From: an uncultured Pseudomonadota bacterium | GTDB lineage: Bacteria > Myxococcota_A > UBA9160 > PR03 | Assembly (NCBI GenBank): GCA_900696485.1 | Contig: CAADGG010000054.1 | Span: 1 to 48,313, forward strand | Direction of reading: 5' to 3' | DNA length: 48,313 nucleotides | Shown: in pieces, positions 25,942-34,653 of the stretch | How positions within the stretch are numbered: position 1 is the stretch's first letter | Layout: each line of letters opens with the position of its first letter | The notes under the pieces: model-generated | Told to the model about the DNA's origin: nothing | The model's database searches: none | The model's input: only the letters and a program-made list of their open reading frames with translations | Position numbers and translations under genes: made by a program

Positions 25942-26022
25942 CGTCAAGAAAGGGGTCGGGTTGGATTCGTCAACTTTTCCTTTGGAAAAGTTGACGAATC
26001 CAACCCGACCCCTTTCTTGACG
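25942..26022. repeat. Perfect palindromic hairpin repeat, copy 2
   Basis: Arms of 39 bases (25942-25980 and 25984-26022) pair perfectly around a TTT loop; the core is identical to copy 1. It sits two bases after the TGA stop of the ClpP gene and upstream of the Nudix gene, both on the minus strand. Unlike copies 1, 3 and 4 it is therefore not between convergent genes. The flanks (GCCGC on the left, CGTCAGAG on the right) show no target-site duplication. Confidence 0.95.
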
Positions 26023-26024
26023 CG

Positions 26025-26612
26025 TCAGAGGTCGGCGGCGGTGCGGAGGATCCGGCCGACGATGCCGTAGGCCTGTGCTTCCTCGGGGCCCATCCAGAAG
26101 TTGCGATCGGTGTCCTGCGCCACCTTCTCGAGCGGCTGGCCGGTCGCATCGGCGATGCTCTGGTTGATCCGCGCGCGCGTGCGCAGCAGTTCCTCCGCCT
26201 CGATGTGGATGTCCGAGGCCCGGCCGTATCCGCCACCCATCGGCTGGTGGATCATGAAACGGGTATTGGGCAGCGCAAAGCGGTCTTCCTTCGGGACGGA
26301 GAGATAGATGTGGACCCCTGCGCTCGCGACCCAGCCGGTCCCGATCATCCGCACGCGCGGCTTCACGAACCGGATCATGTCGTGGATCGTGTCGCCGGCC
26401 TCGACATGGCCGCCCGGCGAGTGGATGAAGAGCGTGATGTCGGCGTCCGAGTCGGACGCCATCGCCAGCAGCTGGGCAGACACCGTCTGGGCGAGCTGAG
26501 AGCTGACCTCGCCGTGGATCAGCACCGTGCGCGCGTCGAGCAGCCGCTCCACGATGCGATTGTGAATGGGTCCCAGCAACGGGGAGCCGGTTCCGGGATC
26601 CTTGTCGTTCAT
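26025..26612 (-). CDS. clpP: ATP-dependent Clp protease proteolytic subunit-like protein
   Basis: 195 residues, normal for ClpP. LFIHSPGGHVEAGDTIHDMI, the nucleophile Ser in GTGWVASAGVHIYLS, the catalytic His in RFMIHQPMGG, and Asp in AQDTDRNFWMG are all present. The Ser motif (VASAG rather than AASMG) marks a divergent, probably additional ClpP, because no clpX or tig is adjacent. It forms the proteolytic chamber of Clp complexes in the cytoplasm. The ATG at 26612 has AAGGAG at good distance. Confidence 0.88.
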   Translation of the reverse strand: MNDKDPGTGSPLLGPIHNRIVERLLDARTVLIHGEVSSQLAQTVSAQLLAMASDSDADITLFIHSPGGHVEAGDTIHDMIRFVKPRVRMIGTGWVASAGVHIYLSVPKEDRFALPNTRFMIHQPMGGGYGRASDIHIEAEELLRTRARINQSIADATGQPLEKVAQDTDRNFWMGPEEAQAYGIVGRILRTAADL

Positions 26613-26717
26613 GAAGATCTCCTTCGCGCGGCCTCGGAGACTAACCGCCTCGCGCCCGTCCGGGTAGACTCCGCGCCCGGTGCCGGACATCGGCGCACGC
26701 GGTGGCGGGAGGCGACG

Positions 26718-27476
26718 ATGGCGCGACGACAGCGAGCCCGCTGGTGGGAATCCCTGCCGGATGACGAGCTGCTGGACGTGCGGCTCTGCGATCTGGAGCT
26801 GCGGATCGAGGGCACGGACGTCGAAGACCGCCTGCAACAACTGTACGCCGAACTCGCGCGCGCCGGCGTCCGGCGCTTCCGCCCCTACGCCTGGCTGTCG
26901 ACGAGCTGGTTTACGCCGCACGGCTACAGTGGCTTCGCGGTGCCGTTCTTCCTGACCCACCAGCGACTCGTTCGCCTCGAACGCTGGCAGCAGGGCGAGG
27001 CCGAGGGGGCGTCGCGAGAAGGTTGCATGCGCCTGATGCGGCACGAGGCCGCACACGCGATCGACAACGCCTATCGGCTGCATCGGCGCAAAGACTGGCG
27101 CCAGACCTTCGGCCCGTTCAGCCGTCCGTACCGCGCGAGCTACATGCCGAAGCCGGGCAGTCGACACTTCGTCGTGAACCTCGACTACTGGTACGCGCAG
27201 AGCCATCCGGGTGAGGACTGGGCCGAGACCTTCGCGGTCTGGTTGCGACCGGGCTCGCGCTGGCGCTCGCGATATCAGGGGTGGCCCGCACTCCAGAAGC
27301 TGCGCTATGTCGAGGGCGTGATGCACGAGATCGCGGACCGTCCGCCTCTCGTGCGAACGAGAGAGCGACTCGATCCGCTTTCGGAACTCCGTCATACACT
27401 ACGGGAATACTACCGCCGCAAGCACTTCCGCTGGAAGCGGGTGTTGCAGCGGGGAAAACGGGAATACCTGCGATGA
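26718..27476 (+). CDS. Putative zinc-binding metallopeptidase
   Basis: 252 residues. HEAAH at 109-113 is a zincin motif, and the third ligand is probably Glu170 in EDWAETFAVWL; the NAYRLHRRKDWRQTFG and FGPFSRPYRASYMPK segments resemble the putative metallo-peptidase family PF15887. There is no signal peptide, so it is likely cytoplasmic. Its stop overlaps the ATG of the ATP-grasp gene (ATGA), so the two are made together. The C-terminus is very basic (YYRRKHFRWKRVLQRGK). The substrate is unknown; the pairing suggests processing of a peptide or peptide-like product made by the ligase. Confidence 0.8.
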   Translation: MARRQRARWWESLPDDELLDVRLCDLELRIEGTDVEDRLQQLYAELARAGVRRFRPYAWLSTSWFTPHGYSGFAVPFFLTHQRLVRLERWQQGEAEGASREGCMRLMRHEAAHAIDNAYRLHRRKDWRQTFGPFSRPYRASYMPKPGSRHFVVNLDYWYAQSHPGEDWAETFAVWLRPGSRWRSRYQGWPALQKLRYVEGVMHEIADRPPLVRTRERLDPLSELRHTLREYYRRKHFRWKRVLQRGKREYLR

Positions 27477-28510
27477 GGCAGATGCGCGTTCTGGTGCTGA
27501 CCCATGAGGATCTGGTCCCGCCGAGCTCCCTGCGCGGCCTGTCGAAGAAGGAGGCGCAGGTTTTCAAGAAGGAGTTCGACGTCACGGGCGGCCTGCGCGA
27601 ACTCGGGCACGAAGTCCAGGTCGTCGGGGTCTCGCACGATCTGCTGCCGATCCGACAGCACGTCGAGGAGTTCCAGCCCCACGTCGTCTTCCATCTCTTG
27701 ATGGAATTCCAGGACATCGCCGTCTATCAGGCGCACGTCGCCAGCTATCTCGAACTGCTGCGCGTCCCGTATGCCGGCTGCAATCCGCGCGGCTTGCTGC
27801 TGGCGCGGGACAAGGCGCTGTCGAAGAAGATCTTCCGGTACTACCGGATCCCGGCGCCGGCCTTCCATGTGTTCCGTCTGGGACGAGCGGTCCGGGTGCC
27901 GAAGGACCTCGACTATCCGAGTATCGTCAAGACCGTGGACGAGGAAGCCTCGCTTGGGATCGCCCAGGCCTCGATCGTGCGCGACGAGGAGAAGCTGCGC
28001 GAGCGCATCGAGTTCGTGCACCGGCGGCTCGGCACCGACGCGATCGCCGAGCAGTACATCCATGGGCGCGAGCTCACGGTGAGCGTGATCGGCAACGAGC
28101 GGCTGCAGACGTTCCCGATCTGGGAGTTGTTCTTCGACAATCTCCCGCCCGGCAGCAACCCGATCGCCACCGAACGAGCCAAATGGGATCGCGAGTACCA
28201 GCTACGCGTCGGCATCGCGACGGGCCCGGCCGAGGACCTGCCGGAAGCGCTGGCGCGACAGATCGCCCATCTCGCCAAGCGCAGCTACCGCGCGCTGCAT
28301 CTGTCCGGCTACGCGCGGCTGGATCTACGCCTCACGGAGGACGGCAAGGTCTACGTGATCGAGGCGAATCCGAATCCGGACCTGCGCCGCGAGGAAGACT
28401 TCGCGGCCTCCGCGGCCGAGGCCGGGTTGTCGTACCCGCAGCTGCTGCAACGCCTGCTGAACCTCGGCTTGCGCCATCGCTCTCCGTGGAGGACGCTCGA
28501 AGACGCGTGA
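27473..28510 (+). CDS. ATP-grasp ligase, D-alanine-D-alanine ligase-like
   Basis: 345 residues. ATP-grasp signatures: YPSIVKTVDEEASLGI near 148-163, IAEQYIHGRELTVSVIG near 191-207, GYARLDLRL near 279, and VIEANPNPDL at 295-304 with the metal-binding Glu/Asn. The N-terminal pre-ATP-grasp domain lacks features of the housekeeping Ddl (for example its serine loop is unlike Ddl), and the gene is not near other peptidoglycan genes. It probably joins a carboxylate to an amine using ATP. Coupled by ATGA overlap to the metallopeptidase gene. The stop lies 12 bases from the convergent phosphoesterase gene. Confidence 0.82.
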   Translation: MRQMRVLVLTHEDLVPPSSLRGLSKKEAQVFKKEFDVTGGLRELGHEVQVVGVSHDLLPIRQHVEEFQPHVVFHLLMEFQDIAVYQAHVASYLELLRVPYAGCNPRGLLLARDKALSKKIFRYYRIPAPAFHVFRLGRAVRVPKDLDYPSIVKTVDEEASLGIAQASIVRDEEKLRERIEFVHRRLGTDAIAEQYIHGRELTVSVIGNERLQTFPIWELFFDNLPPGSNPIATERAKWDREYQLRVGIATGPAEDLPEALARQIAHLAKRSYRALHLSGYARLDLRLTEDGKVYVIEANPNPDLRREEDFAASAAEAGLSYPQLLQRLLNLGLRHRSPWRTLEDA

Positions 28511-28522
28511 GTGCGGCCGGCT

Positions 28523-29731
28523 TCACTCCCGCAGGCAGGCCGAGAAGCTCTCGACGGGCGTTCCGGCGTCGGCGGTTGCGAAGAAGCGCAGCTCGACGCT
28601 CGCGCCGCGCCGGACATCGAGCCGCGCGAAGCCCGGCACGGCCTCCGCATAGAGCGTGTCCTCGGTCCGCCGGGCGAACGTGATCTGCCGGGAGGAGCCG
28701 GCCCCGCTGACGACGTACCACGAGGCGGCCGCGCCGCGCAGGAGCTGGAGCCCGTGGTCGTGCCCGGCGGCGTAGACGAGCGGCGGCGCCTCGGCCAGCG
28801 CGCCTTCGAGGGCGGCGCGAAGCGCCTGGTTGCGCGGATGCGAGAAGTCCTGGGCGCTGGCGCCGAAGTGCCGGGCGACGGGAACCACGCTGCCGAGAAT
28901 CGGCAGCGGCAGGAACAGGCGGGAATCGATGGCGCGCAGCGGGAATACGTGATCGAACCAGCGGAACCGCAGCGCGTGCGGTCCGCCGCTGGCGAGCGGG
29001 TGATGCGCGATCACGACGGCCTGGCGGCCGGATCCGGAGATCTCGCGCAGCGCCGCGGCGAGCGCTGCGGCGACCTCGGCCTCCGAAGCGGCGGCGCAGG
29101 CGGACCCCGGATCGCGCGGCTTGTCCCCGTCGTAGAGCCACCAGGCACTGTCGAGCAGGACCAGCTCGAGCTGCGCGCCGAGTCGCACGCGCAGCGGGCC
29201 GGGGCAACCGCCGGCCGGCGCGAGCGTCGCAACACCGCTCGCGGCCAGCAGCTCGCCTTGGCGGCGCACGCGTGCCCAGCCGTCGTCGTCCCCACCGTCT
29301 CCCCAGTCGTGATTGCCCGGCACGAACCACGCGCGCAGCCCGGCGCGTCGCAGCGCCTCGATCTGGGTGCCGAGCCGGCGCTCGGCGCGCTCGCGGTCCG
29401 GTCCCGGCTCCATCGGAATCCCGTCGGGATACACGTTGTCGCCGAGGAAGACGGCCGCCGCGCGCTCGGCGCCGACGCGGGCCACCGCATCGGCTCCGGC
29501 CACGGCGAGCGCGTGCAGCACCGGCTCGGCGGCGACGCGATCCCCGCCGTCGGCGGGCTCTGCCGGCGCGCCGGCATCGCCCAACAGGAACAGAACGGTT
29601 TCGATCGGTTCGCGGCTCGCGCACTGCGCGGCGATGGGCCGCGCCGGTGTCGAAACCGGCGCGGTGGCGATCACGACGCCGAACATCCAGACGGAGATCG
29701 CACCGAGGGTGAGCCAGCGGGTTCGCGACAT
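28523..29731 (-). CDS. Exported calcineurin-like metallophosphoesterase
   Basis: 402 residues with an N-terminal signal-like hydrophobic segment (residues 6-24). The metal motifs are complete: FLLGDAG near 48, VFLGDNVYPDG near 94, VPGNHDWG near 137, VVIAHHPLA near 239 and AAGHDHG near 325. It should hydrolyse phosphoesters outside the cytoplasm, or lie anchored to the membrane. Four cysteines (including SACAAA and ACLRE) may form disulphides. It stands alone between the convergent ATP-grasp gene and the divergent CaiB gene. Confidence 0.87.
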   Translation of the reverse strand: MSRTRWLTLGAISVWMFGVVIATAPVSTPARPIAAQCASREPIETVLFLLGDAGAPAEPADGGDRVAAEPVLHALAVAGADAVARVGAERAAAVFLGDNVYPDGIPMEPGPDRERAERRLGTQIEALRRAGLRAWFVPGNHDWGDGGDDDGWARVRRQGELLAASGVATLAPAGGCPGPLRVRLGAQLELVLLDSAWWLYDGDKPRDPGSACAAASEAEVAAALAAALREISGSGRQAVVIAHHPLASGGPHALRFRWFDHVFPLRAIDSRLFLPLPILGSVVPVARHFGASAQDFSHPRNQALRAALEGALAEAPPLVYAAGHDHGLQLLRGAAASWYVVSGAGSSRQITFARRTEDTLYAEAVPGFARLDVRRGASVELRFFATADAGTPVESFSACLRE

Positions 29732-29845
29732 CGCCGATCAGCATGGCGAATCCTGCCAGGATTGCGCGCGTCGGGCCGGACCGGGGGGCCCGGGGCGAAG
29801 CCGTTCGGCCGCGGTCGGCGCGTGTGCCGCTAGACTGCGCCGGCG

Positions 29846-31063
29846 ATGAGCGCCACCCGTCCTCCGTGCGCCGATCTCCGCATCGTCGACTTCTCGCAGG
29901 TCCTGGCCGGACCCTACACGGCGCGGCTGCTCGCGGAGATGGGCGCGGATGTGATCAAGGTCGAGGCGCCGGCCGGCGACCTGAGCCGAAAAATCGCGCC
30001 GAAGCGGGATCGCGGGCAATCCGGGCTCTACACGTGGGCGAATCTCGGCAAGCGCAACGTGTGTATCGATCTCACCCGGCCGGAGGGCCGCGCGGTGGCG
30101 CTCGACCTCGTGCGCGCGAGCGACGCGGTGTTGGAGAACTTCCGGCCCGGCGTCGCGGACCGGCTCGGGATCGGCTGGCGCGACGTGCAGGCCGCGAATC
30201 CGCGTGCCGTGATGGTCTCGGTGTCGGGATACGGCAGCGATTCCTCGCGGCGCGAACACGGCGCCTTTGCGCCGACGATGCACGCGGCGACGGGACTGAT
30301 CGAGTACCAGGCCCGTAAGAGCAGCGGGCCGGTCGGGTCCGAGCATGCGACTCCGGAGACGCCGGCCGGAAACCCGCGCATGGTCAACCTGCCCGACGCG
30401 CGCGCAGACCTGACGACGGCGCTGCACGCGGCGGTCGGGTTGCTCGCGGCGCTGCGGCTCGCCGAGCGGACCGGCGTCGGTCAGCACCTCGATCTCGCGA
30501 TGTTCGACGCCGTGCTCGCGAGCTACCCGGAGACCCCGTTCGAACTGCTCGATCCGCCGGAGGTCCGCGAGGAGCCGCCGCCGTACGATGCCGGCCCGCA
30601 CGGGTTCGTCGCGGTGGCGGGTCCGCCGCAGCACGTCTGGGCCGTGATCGCAAAGGCCTTCGAGCTCGCGGACCCGGCACCGCCGGAGGCCGACATCCCG
30701 ACCAAGGCGCGGCTGCGCCAGGTCGCCATCGAGCGCTGGATGGCGGCGCAAGCGAGCCGCGCAACGCTGATCGAGCAGCTCACCGCGGCGAAGATTCCGT
30801 GCGCGCCGGTGGTGTCGCTGCGCGAGGCGCTGACGGACCCCTTCGCCCGCGAGCGCGAGCTGCTGCGGGACGTCGACGACCGCCGTGGCGGCACGCGTCC
30901 TGTCGTCCGGCTCCCGTATCGGTTCAGCGCGTCGCGGATCGGTCCCGCGCGCGCCGCTCCGCGGCGCGGCGAGCACAACGGCGAGGTGCTGCGGGACGTC
31001 CTCGGGTACGACGCGGGCCGCATCGACGCACTGGCCGCGGCGCACGTGCTGCAGGCGGAGTAG
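29846..31063 (+). CDS. CaiB/BaiF family CoA transferase (first copy)
   Basis: 405 residues, standard length of family III CoA transferases. FSQVLAGPYTARLLAEMGADVIKVE at the N-terminus is the defining motif; NLGKRNVCIDL and ENFRPGVADRLG follow, and the catalytic Asp is expected in DARADLTTAL. The enzyme moves CoA between carboxylic acids. The ATG at 29846 lies after a 114-base gap shared with the divergent phosphoesterase gene. A GST gene follows 24 bases later and is probably co-transcribed. Confidence 0.93.
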   Translation: MSATRPPCADLRIVDFSQVLAGPYTARLLAEMGADVIKVEAPAGDLSRKIAPKRDRGQSGLYTWANLGKRNVCIDLTRPEGRAVALDLVRASDAVLENFRPGVADRLGIGWRDVQAANPRAVMVSVSGYGSDSSRREHGAFAPTMHAATGLIEYQARKSSGPVGSEHATPETPAGNPRMVNLPDARADLTTALHAAVGLLAALRLAERTGVGQHLDLAMFDAVLASYPETPFELLDPPEVREEPPPYDAGPHGFVAVAGPPQHVWAVIAKAFELADPAPPEADIPTKARLRQVAIERWMAAQASRATLIEQLTAAKIPCAPVVSLREALTDPFARERELLRDVDDRRGGTRPVVRLPYRFSASRIGPARAAPRRGEHNGEVLRDVLGYDAGRIDALAAAHVLQAE

Positions 31064-31087
31064 CGTTGGCGGCGACGGAGGATTCAC

Positions 31088-32095
31088 ATGTCGGATACAT
31101 ATCGCCTCTTCGGGCTCGAACTGTCGCCGTACTCGGTGAAGGTCCGGTCCTATCTGCGCTACAAGCGGATCCCGCACGAGTGGGTGGTCCGTCACATGGG
31201 CAACCTCGCCGAGTTCCAGCGCCACGCGAAGCTGCCGCTGATCCCGCTGGTGATCGGCCCCGATGGCGTGGCGCTGCAGGACTCGACGCCGATCCTCGAA
31301 ACCCTCGAGGCCCGCTTCCCCGAACCGTCGATCCATCCGCCGGATCCGGCGACGCGATTCGTCTCCGCGCTGCTCGAGGAGTACGGCGATGAGTGGGGCA
31401 ACAAGTGGATGTTCCACTATCGCTGGTGGTACGAAGCGGACCAGGTGTCGGCCGCGGAACGCATCGCGCGCGCGAATCTGCCCGGCGCGGAGGAGTCGGC
31501 GGTCGAGAAGATGGCGGCGGCCGTGCGCGCGCGGATGGTGCCGAGGCTTTCGTTCGTCGGCTCGAGCGAGTCGACGCGGCCGTTGATCGAGGCGTCGTTC
31601 GTGCACGCCGTGGAACTGCTGGAGGCGCACCTCGCCGGCCGGCCGTTCCTGTTCGGCGGCCGTCCGGCGTTCGCGGACTTCGGCCTGTGGGGTCAGCTGT
31701 ACAACCTGTCGACCGACCCGACGCCGGGCGCACTGCTGCGCGCGCGCGCGTCCCGCACGATGGCGTGGATCGAACGCATGCTCGAGCCGGTGGCCGAAGG
31801 CGACTTCGAGCCGTGGTCGGCGCTGGCGCCGACGCTCGAGCCGCTGCTGCGCGACGAGGTGGCCGGGCGCTTCCTGCCCTGGTCGTCGGCCAACGCGCTC
31901 GCCCTCGAGGCCGGAGAGGCCGATTTCACCATAGATCTTTCTGGACAGCCCTTTACACAGCAAGTCCAGAAGTATCACGCGAAGTCCCTGGACGCGCTCC
32001 GCAAGCGCTATCGGGCGATCCCCGACCGCACCATCCTCGACCCGATCCTCACCCGCACCGGCTGCCGCGACTGGCTCGGCCCCGCCCCCCGCTAG
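31088..32095 (+). CDS. Glutathione S-transferase family protein
   Basis: 335 residues, longer than a minimal GST. The N-terminal thioredoxin-like domain (LFGLELSPYSVKVRSYL, KLPLIPLVI, DSTPILETLE) is followed by a helical C-terminal domain with FLFGGRPAFADFGLW, the capping motif of GSTs, then an extra tail of about 100 residues. The active-site position has Ser/Tyr (SPYS) rather than Cys. A stretch at 31921-31980 uses codons rich in A/T (ATA, CTT, TCT, TTT, ACA, CAA), unlike the rest. ATG at 31088 with GGAGG upstream. The stop at 32093-32095 is one base before hairpin copy 3. Confidence 0.87.
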   Translation: MSDTYRLFGLELSPYSVKVRSYLRYKRIPHEWVVRHMGNLAEFQRHAKLPLIPLVIGPDGVALQDSTPILETLEARFPEPSIHPPDPATRFVSALLEEYGDEWGNKWMFHYRWWYEADQVSAAERIARANLPGAEESAVEKMAAAVRARMVPRLSFVGSSESTRPLIEASFVHAVELLEAHLAGRPFLFGGRPAFADFGLWGQLYNLSTDPTPGALLRARASRTMAWIERMLEPVAEGDFEPWSALAPTLEPLLRDEVAGRFLPWSSANALALEAGEADFTIDLSGQPFTQQVQKYHAKSLDALRKRYRAIPDRTILDPILTRTGCRDWLGPAPR

Positions 32096-32096
32096 C

Positions 32097-32177
32097 CGTC
32101 AAGAAAGGGGTCGGGTTGGATTCGTCAACTTTTCCTTTGGAAAAGTTGACGAATCCAACCCGACCCCTTTCTTGACG
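32097..32177. repeat. Perfect palindromic hairpin repeat, copy 3
   Basis: Arms 32097-32135 and 32139-32177 are perfect complements around TTT; the sequence equals the core of copies 1 and 2. It lies between the convergent GST and crotonase genes, one base after the GST TAG and directly before the crotonase TGA on the minus strand (32178-32180). No transposase or target duplication is visible. Confidence 0.95.
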
Positions 32178-32945
32178 TCAATCGAAGCGGCCGTGGCGGC
32201 CGTCGCCGTCGGCGAAGCGGGCGGCGCCGGCGCGGGGTTCGCCGGAGGCGATGACCTGCATGCCGAGCCGCGTCTCGTTGGCGAGCGCGCGCGGGAGGTC
32301 GAGGCTCCACTGCTCGTACGCGGAGAGTCGATCGTTGCGCAGGCAGCGCTGCGGGAAGCGCGCGATCTGTGCGGCCAGCGAGCAGGCCTCCGCGAGCGTC
32401 GCGCCGGGCTCGACGAGGCGGTTCGCGAGGCCCATGCGCAGGGCCTCCTCGCCCGAGACACCGCGGCCGGTGAGCAGGAGGTCGAGCGCGTGGCTCATGC
32501 CGATGAGTCGCGGCAGCCGCACGCTGCCGCCGTCGACCAGCGGAACGCCCCAGCGCCTGCAGTACACCCCGAAGACGGCGTCGCGGGCGGCGACGCGCAG
32601 GTCGCACCAGAGCGCCAGCTCGAGACCGCCGGCGACCGCCGGGCCTTCGACGGCGGCGATCACCGGCTTCGACAGCAACATCCGGGTCGGACCCATCGGG
32701 CCATCACCGTCTTCGCTGAGGCGATTGCCGCGGCCCTCCGCCAGCGCCTTGAGGTCGGCGCCGGCGCAGAAGGCCCCGCCGGCTCCCGTCAACACGGCGA
32801 CGGCGAGCGCGTCGTCGGCCTCGAAGACGCGGAAGGCCGCGGCGAGCTTCTCGGCCGTCGGACGGTCGACGGCGTTCCGCCGCTGCGGTCGATCGATGGT
32901 GATGACGGCCACGGCGCCGTCACGGGTCGAGTGCACCGTACTCAT
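32178..32945 (-). CDS. Crotonase/enoyl-CoA hydratase family protein
   Basis: 255 residues. The oxyanion-hole motifs are present: FCAGADLKAL near residue 60 and EGPAVAGGLELALWCDLRVA. The usual catalytic glutamates are absent: the PE(I/F)GLGLIPGAGG region reads YCRRWGVPLVDGGSVRLPRLIG. This variant is therefore probably not a plain enoyl-CoA hydratase; other crotonase chemistry (isomerisation, hydrolysis) or a changed substrate is possible. ATG at 32945 with GGAGGAC upstream (9 bases). It converges on the GST gene across hairpin copy 3. Confidence 0.85.
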   Translation of the reverse strand: MSTVHSTRDGAVAVITIDRPQRRNAVDRPTAEKLAAAFRVFEADDALAVAVLTGAGGAFCAGADLKALAEGRGNRLSEDGDGPMGPTRMLLSKPVIAAVEGPAVAGGLELALWCDLRVAARDAVFGVYCRRWGVPLVDGGSVRLPRLIGMSHALDLLLTGRGVSGEEALRMGLANRLVEPGATLAEACSLAAQIARFPQRCLRNDRLSAYEQWSLDLPRALANETRLGMQVIASGEPRAGAARFADGDGRHGRFD

Positions 32946-33033
32946 CGAGTCCTCCCGGATCACGCGGGGCAGCGAACCCCGATGGCTCCGACTGTGGCAC
33001 ACTGCTGCAGGTCGCGTCTCGAGGAGGAACACC

Positions 33034-33894
33034 GTGGAGCCGCTCTGGCCGCCGCCTGATTCGCGAACGGCTGCTCCGGCGGCGCCCAGTTCGCTTCCGC
33101 AGATCCTCGACACGGCGTTCGATCTGCTGCGGCGCAACGGGCCGCTGCTGGTCGGTCTCGCGGCGCTGGTGTACGTGCCGCTCGCGTTCGCGACGATGGC
33201 CGGGTTGCCCGGCGGCAGCTCCGGGCGCCCGGCCGCGGAGCCGGCGTCGTGGGCCCTGGCCGCGCTGGCGCTTGCCGTGGTGGCGCTGCCGATCGTTTTG
33301 AGCGGCCTGACAGACACCTGCGGCGCCCTGCTCCGAGGTCGGGAGGTCGATGCCGGACAGGCGCTGCGAACGGGGCTGGTGCTGGCGCTGCCGCTCGTCG
33401 CGACGCTGTTCGTCGTCGCCTGTGCGATGGTCGCGGCGCTGGCGCCGCTCGGCCTGGTGATCCTCTGGGGCGATTCCCTGCCGACGCTGCTGCAAGTGGC
33501 GGCCACGATCGGCACGTTGCTGCTGCCGATCGTCTTGATGCTCCGGCTCTCGCTCCTCAGCCAGGTCGTCGTGCTCGAACGCGTCTTCGGGCCGCGCGCG
33601 TTGCTGCGCGCTCACCGGCTCGTCGAGGGTCAGGTGCTGCGCGTCTTCGGAATCCTGTTCTTGGTGAGTCTGCTGATGGGGTTCCTCGCCGCCGCGGCGG
33701 AGTTCGCCCTGCGCGATCTGCCGGGCGTCGGGCCGGCCGCTACCGGCCTCATCCAGGCCGTGGGCTTCGCCTATACGACGGCGGTCGGCGTCGTGCTCTA
33801 CGCGGACGTCCGCGCGCGGCGGAACGAGCGCGAGGACTGGCGAGTCGCCGCGGATCCGCCGTCTCGCGACCGCACGCTGCCGCCGGGGGTCTGA
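33034..33894 (+). CDS. Integral membrane protein of unknown function
   Basis: 286 residues with about six hydrophobic helices, including PLLVGLAALVYVPLAFATM near the N-terminus and LLLPIVLMLRLSLLSQVVVL centrally. The layout resembles the glycerophosphoryl diester phosphodiesterase membrane-domain/YciC-like families (SLPQILDTAFDLLRRN opening), without soluble catalytic domain. Start: GTG at 33034 with GAGGAGGA ideally placed. It ends six bases from the convergent DsbA-like gene. No substrate can be inferred. Confidence 0.75.
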   Translation: MEPLWPPPDSRTAAPAAPSSLPQILDTAFDLLRRNGPLLVGLAALVYVPLAFATMAGLPGGSSGRPAAEPASWALAALALAVVALPIVLSGLTDTCGALLRGREVDAGQALRTGLVLALPLVATLFVVACAMVAALAPLGLVILWGDSLPTLLQVAATIGTLLLPIVLMLRLSLLSQVVVLERVFGPRALLRAHRLVEGQVLRVFGILFLVSLLMGFLAAAAEFALRDLPGVGPAATGLIQAVGFAYTTAVGVVLYADVRARRNEREDWRVAADPPSRDRTLPPGV

Positions 33895-33900
33895 GCGCGA

Positions 33901-34533
33901 CTACCGGCCGCCGGCGCTGTCGTCGAGCGCACGGCGGAACCAGCGCAGGTAGGTGGCTTCCGGCTGCGCACCGACCAGCGCGAACGGCTGCCCCGCCAGA
34001 CGCACCGCCGGAACCCCGGTCGCGCCACAGGCCTGGGCCTCGTCGTGCTCGGCGAGGATCCGGCGCGTGAGCTCCGGATCCTCGTGACGCGCGAAATCAG
34101 CATCGGCGAGGCCGACCTCGCGCCACAGCGCGCGCAACGTCTCGCCGTCCGTGATGTCGCGGCTCTCGACGAAGTACGCGCGGAACAACCGCTCGCGCAT
34201 GGCGCGGCCGGCGTCCGCGCCGAGCGTGGCGGCGGCCTTGGCGACGCGGTGCGGCGGCAGGCTGTGGGTCGGCGGTCCGGCGTCGCCCTGCCAGGACCGG
34301 AACGGCGCGCGCGGCTCGTCCTCGGCGACGCGCTGCCATCCCTGGGTGTAGGCGCGGAAGCGGACCATGGCTTCCGGTGTGCGCGGGCGGGGATGCGGAC
34401 GCAGCAGATAGCTCCGCCACTCGATCGTCAGCGCTTCGCCGAGCTGCGCCGCCACCGAACCGAGCCGGGTGGCCGCATTCCAGCACCATGGGCACAGGAA
34501 GTCCGAGTAGACGATGACCTCGAGGGGCGGCAT
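33901..34533 (-). CDS. DsbA/FrnE-like thiol oxidoreductase
   Basis: 210 residues. The N-terminal thioredoxin strand leads into the CPWC redox motif at residues 14-17 (SDFLCPWCWNA). The helical insertion (FRAYFVESRDITD) and the C-terminal cis-proline region ATGVPAVRLAG identify the FrnE branch, also called 2-hydroxychromene-2-carboxylate isomerase-like. No signal peptide is seen, so it works in the cytoplasm. ATG at 34533. It is alone, convergent with a membrane protein gene and divergent from a second CaiB gene. Confidence 0.89.
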   Translation of the reverse strand: MPPLEVIVYSDFLCPWCWNAATRLGSVAAQLGEALTIEWRSYLLRPHPRPRTPEAMVRFRAYTQGWQRVAEDEPRAPFRSWQGDAGPPTHSLPPHRVAKAAATLGADAGRAMRERLFRAYFVESRDITDGETLRALWREVGLADADFARHEDPELTRRILAEHDEAQACGATGVPAVRLAGQPFALVGAQPEATYLRWFRRALDDSAGGR

Positions 34534-34653
34534 GGTGAGCCGAACGGTAGCGCCACGGCCTCGTTTGCCGAGTTGGTTGGCGACGGCGCTGGCCAGCTGT
34601 CAATTTCCTCCTCGTCCCGGGGATCGGACGTCCCGGAGTCGGAGGTCGTGAGG

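Noticed and set aside
32995..33009. TGGCAC-ACTGC-TGCA resembling a sigma-54 promoter before the membrane protein gene
   Set aside because: The spacing between the GG and GC elements is one base shorter than required, which normally abolishes activity.
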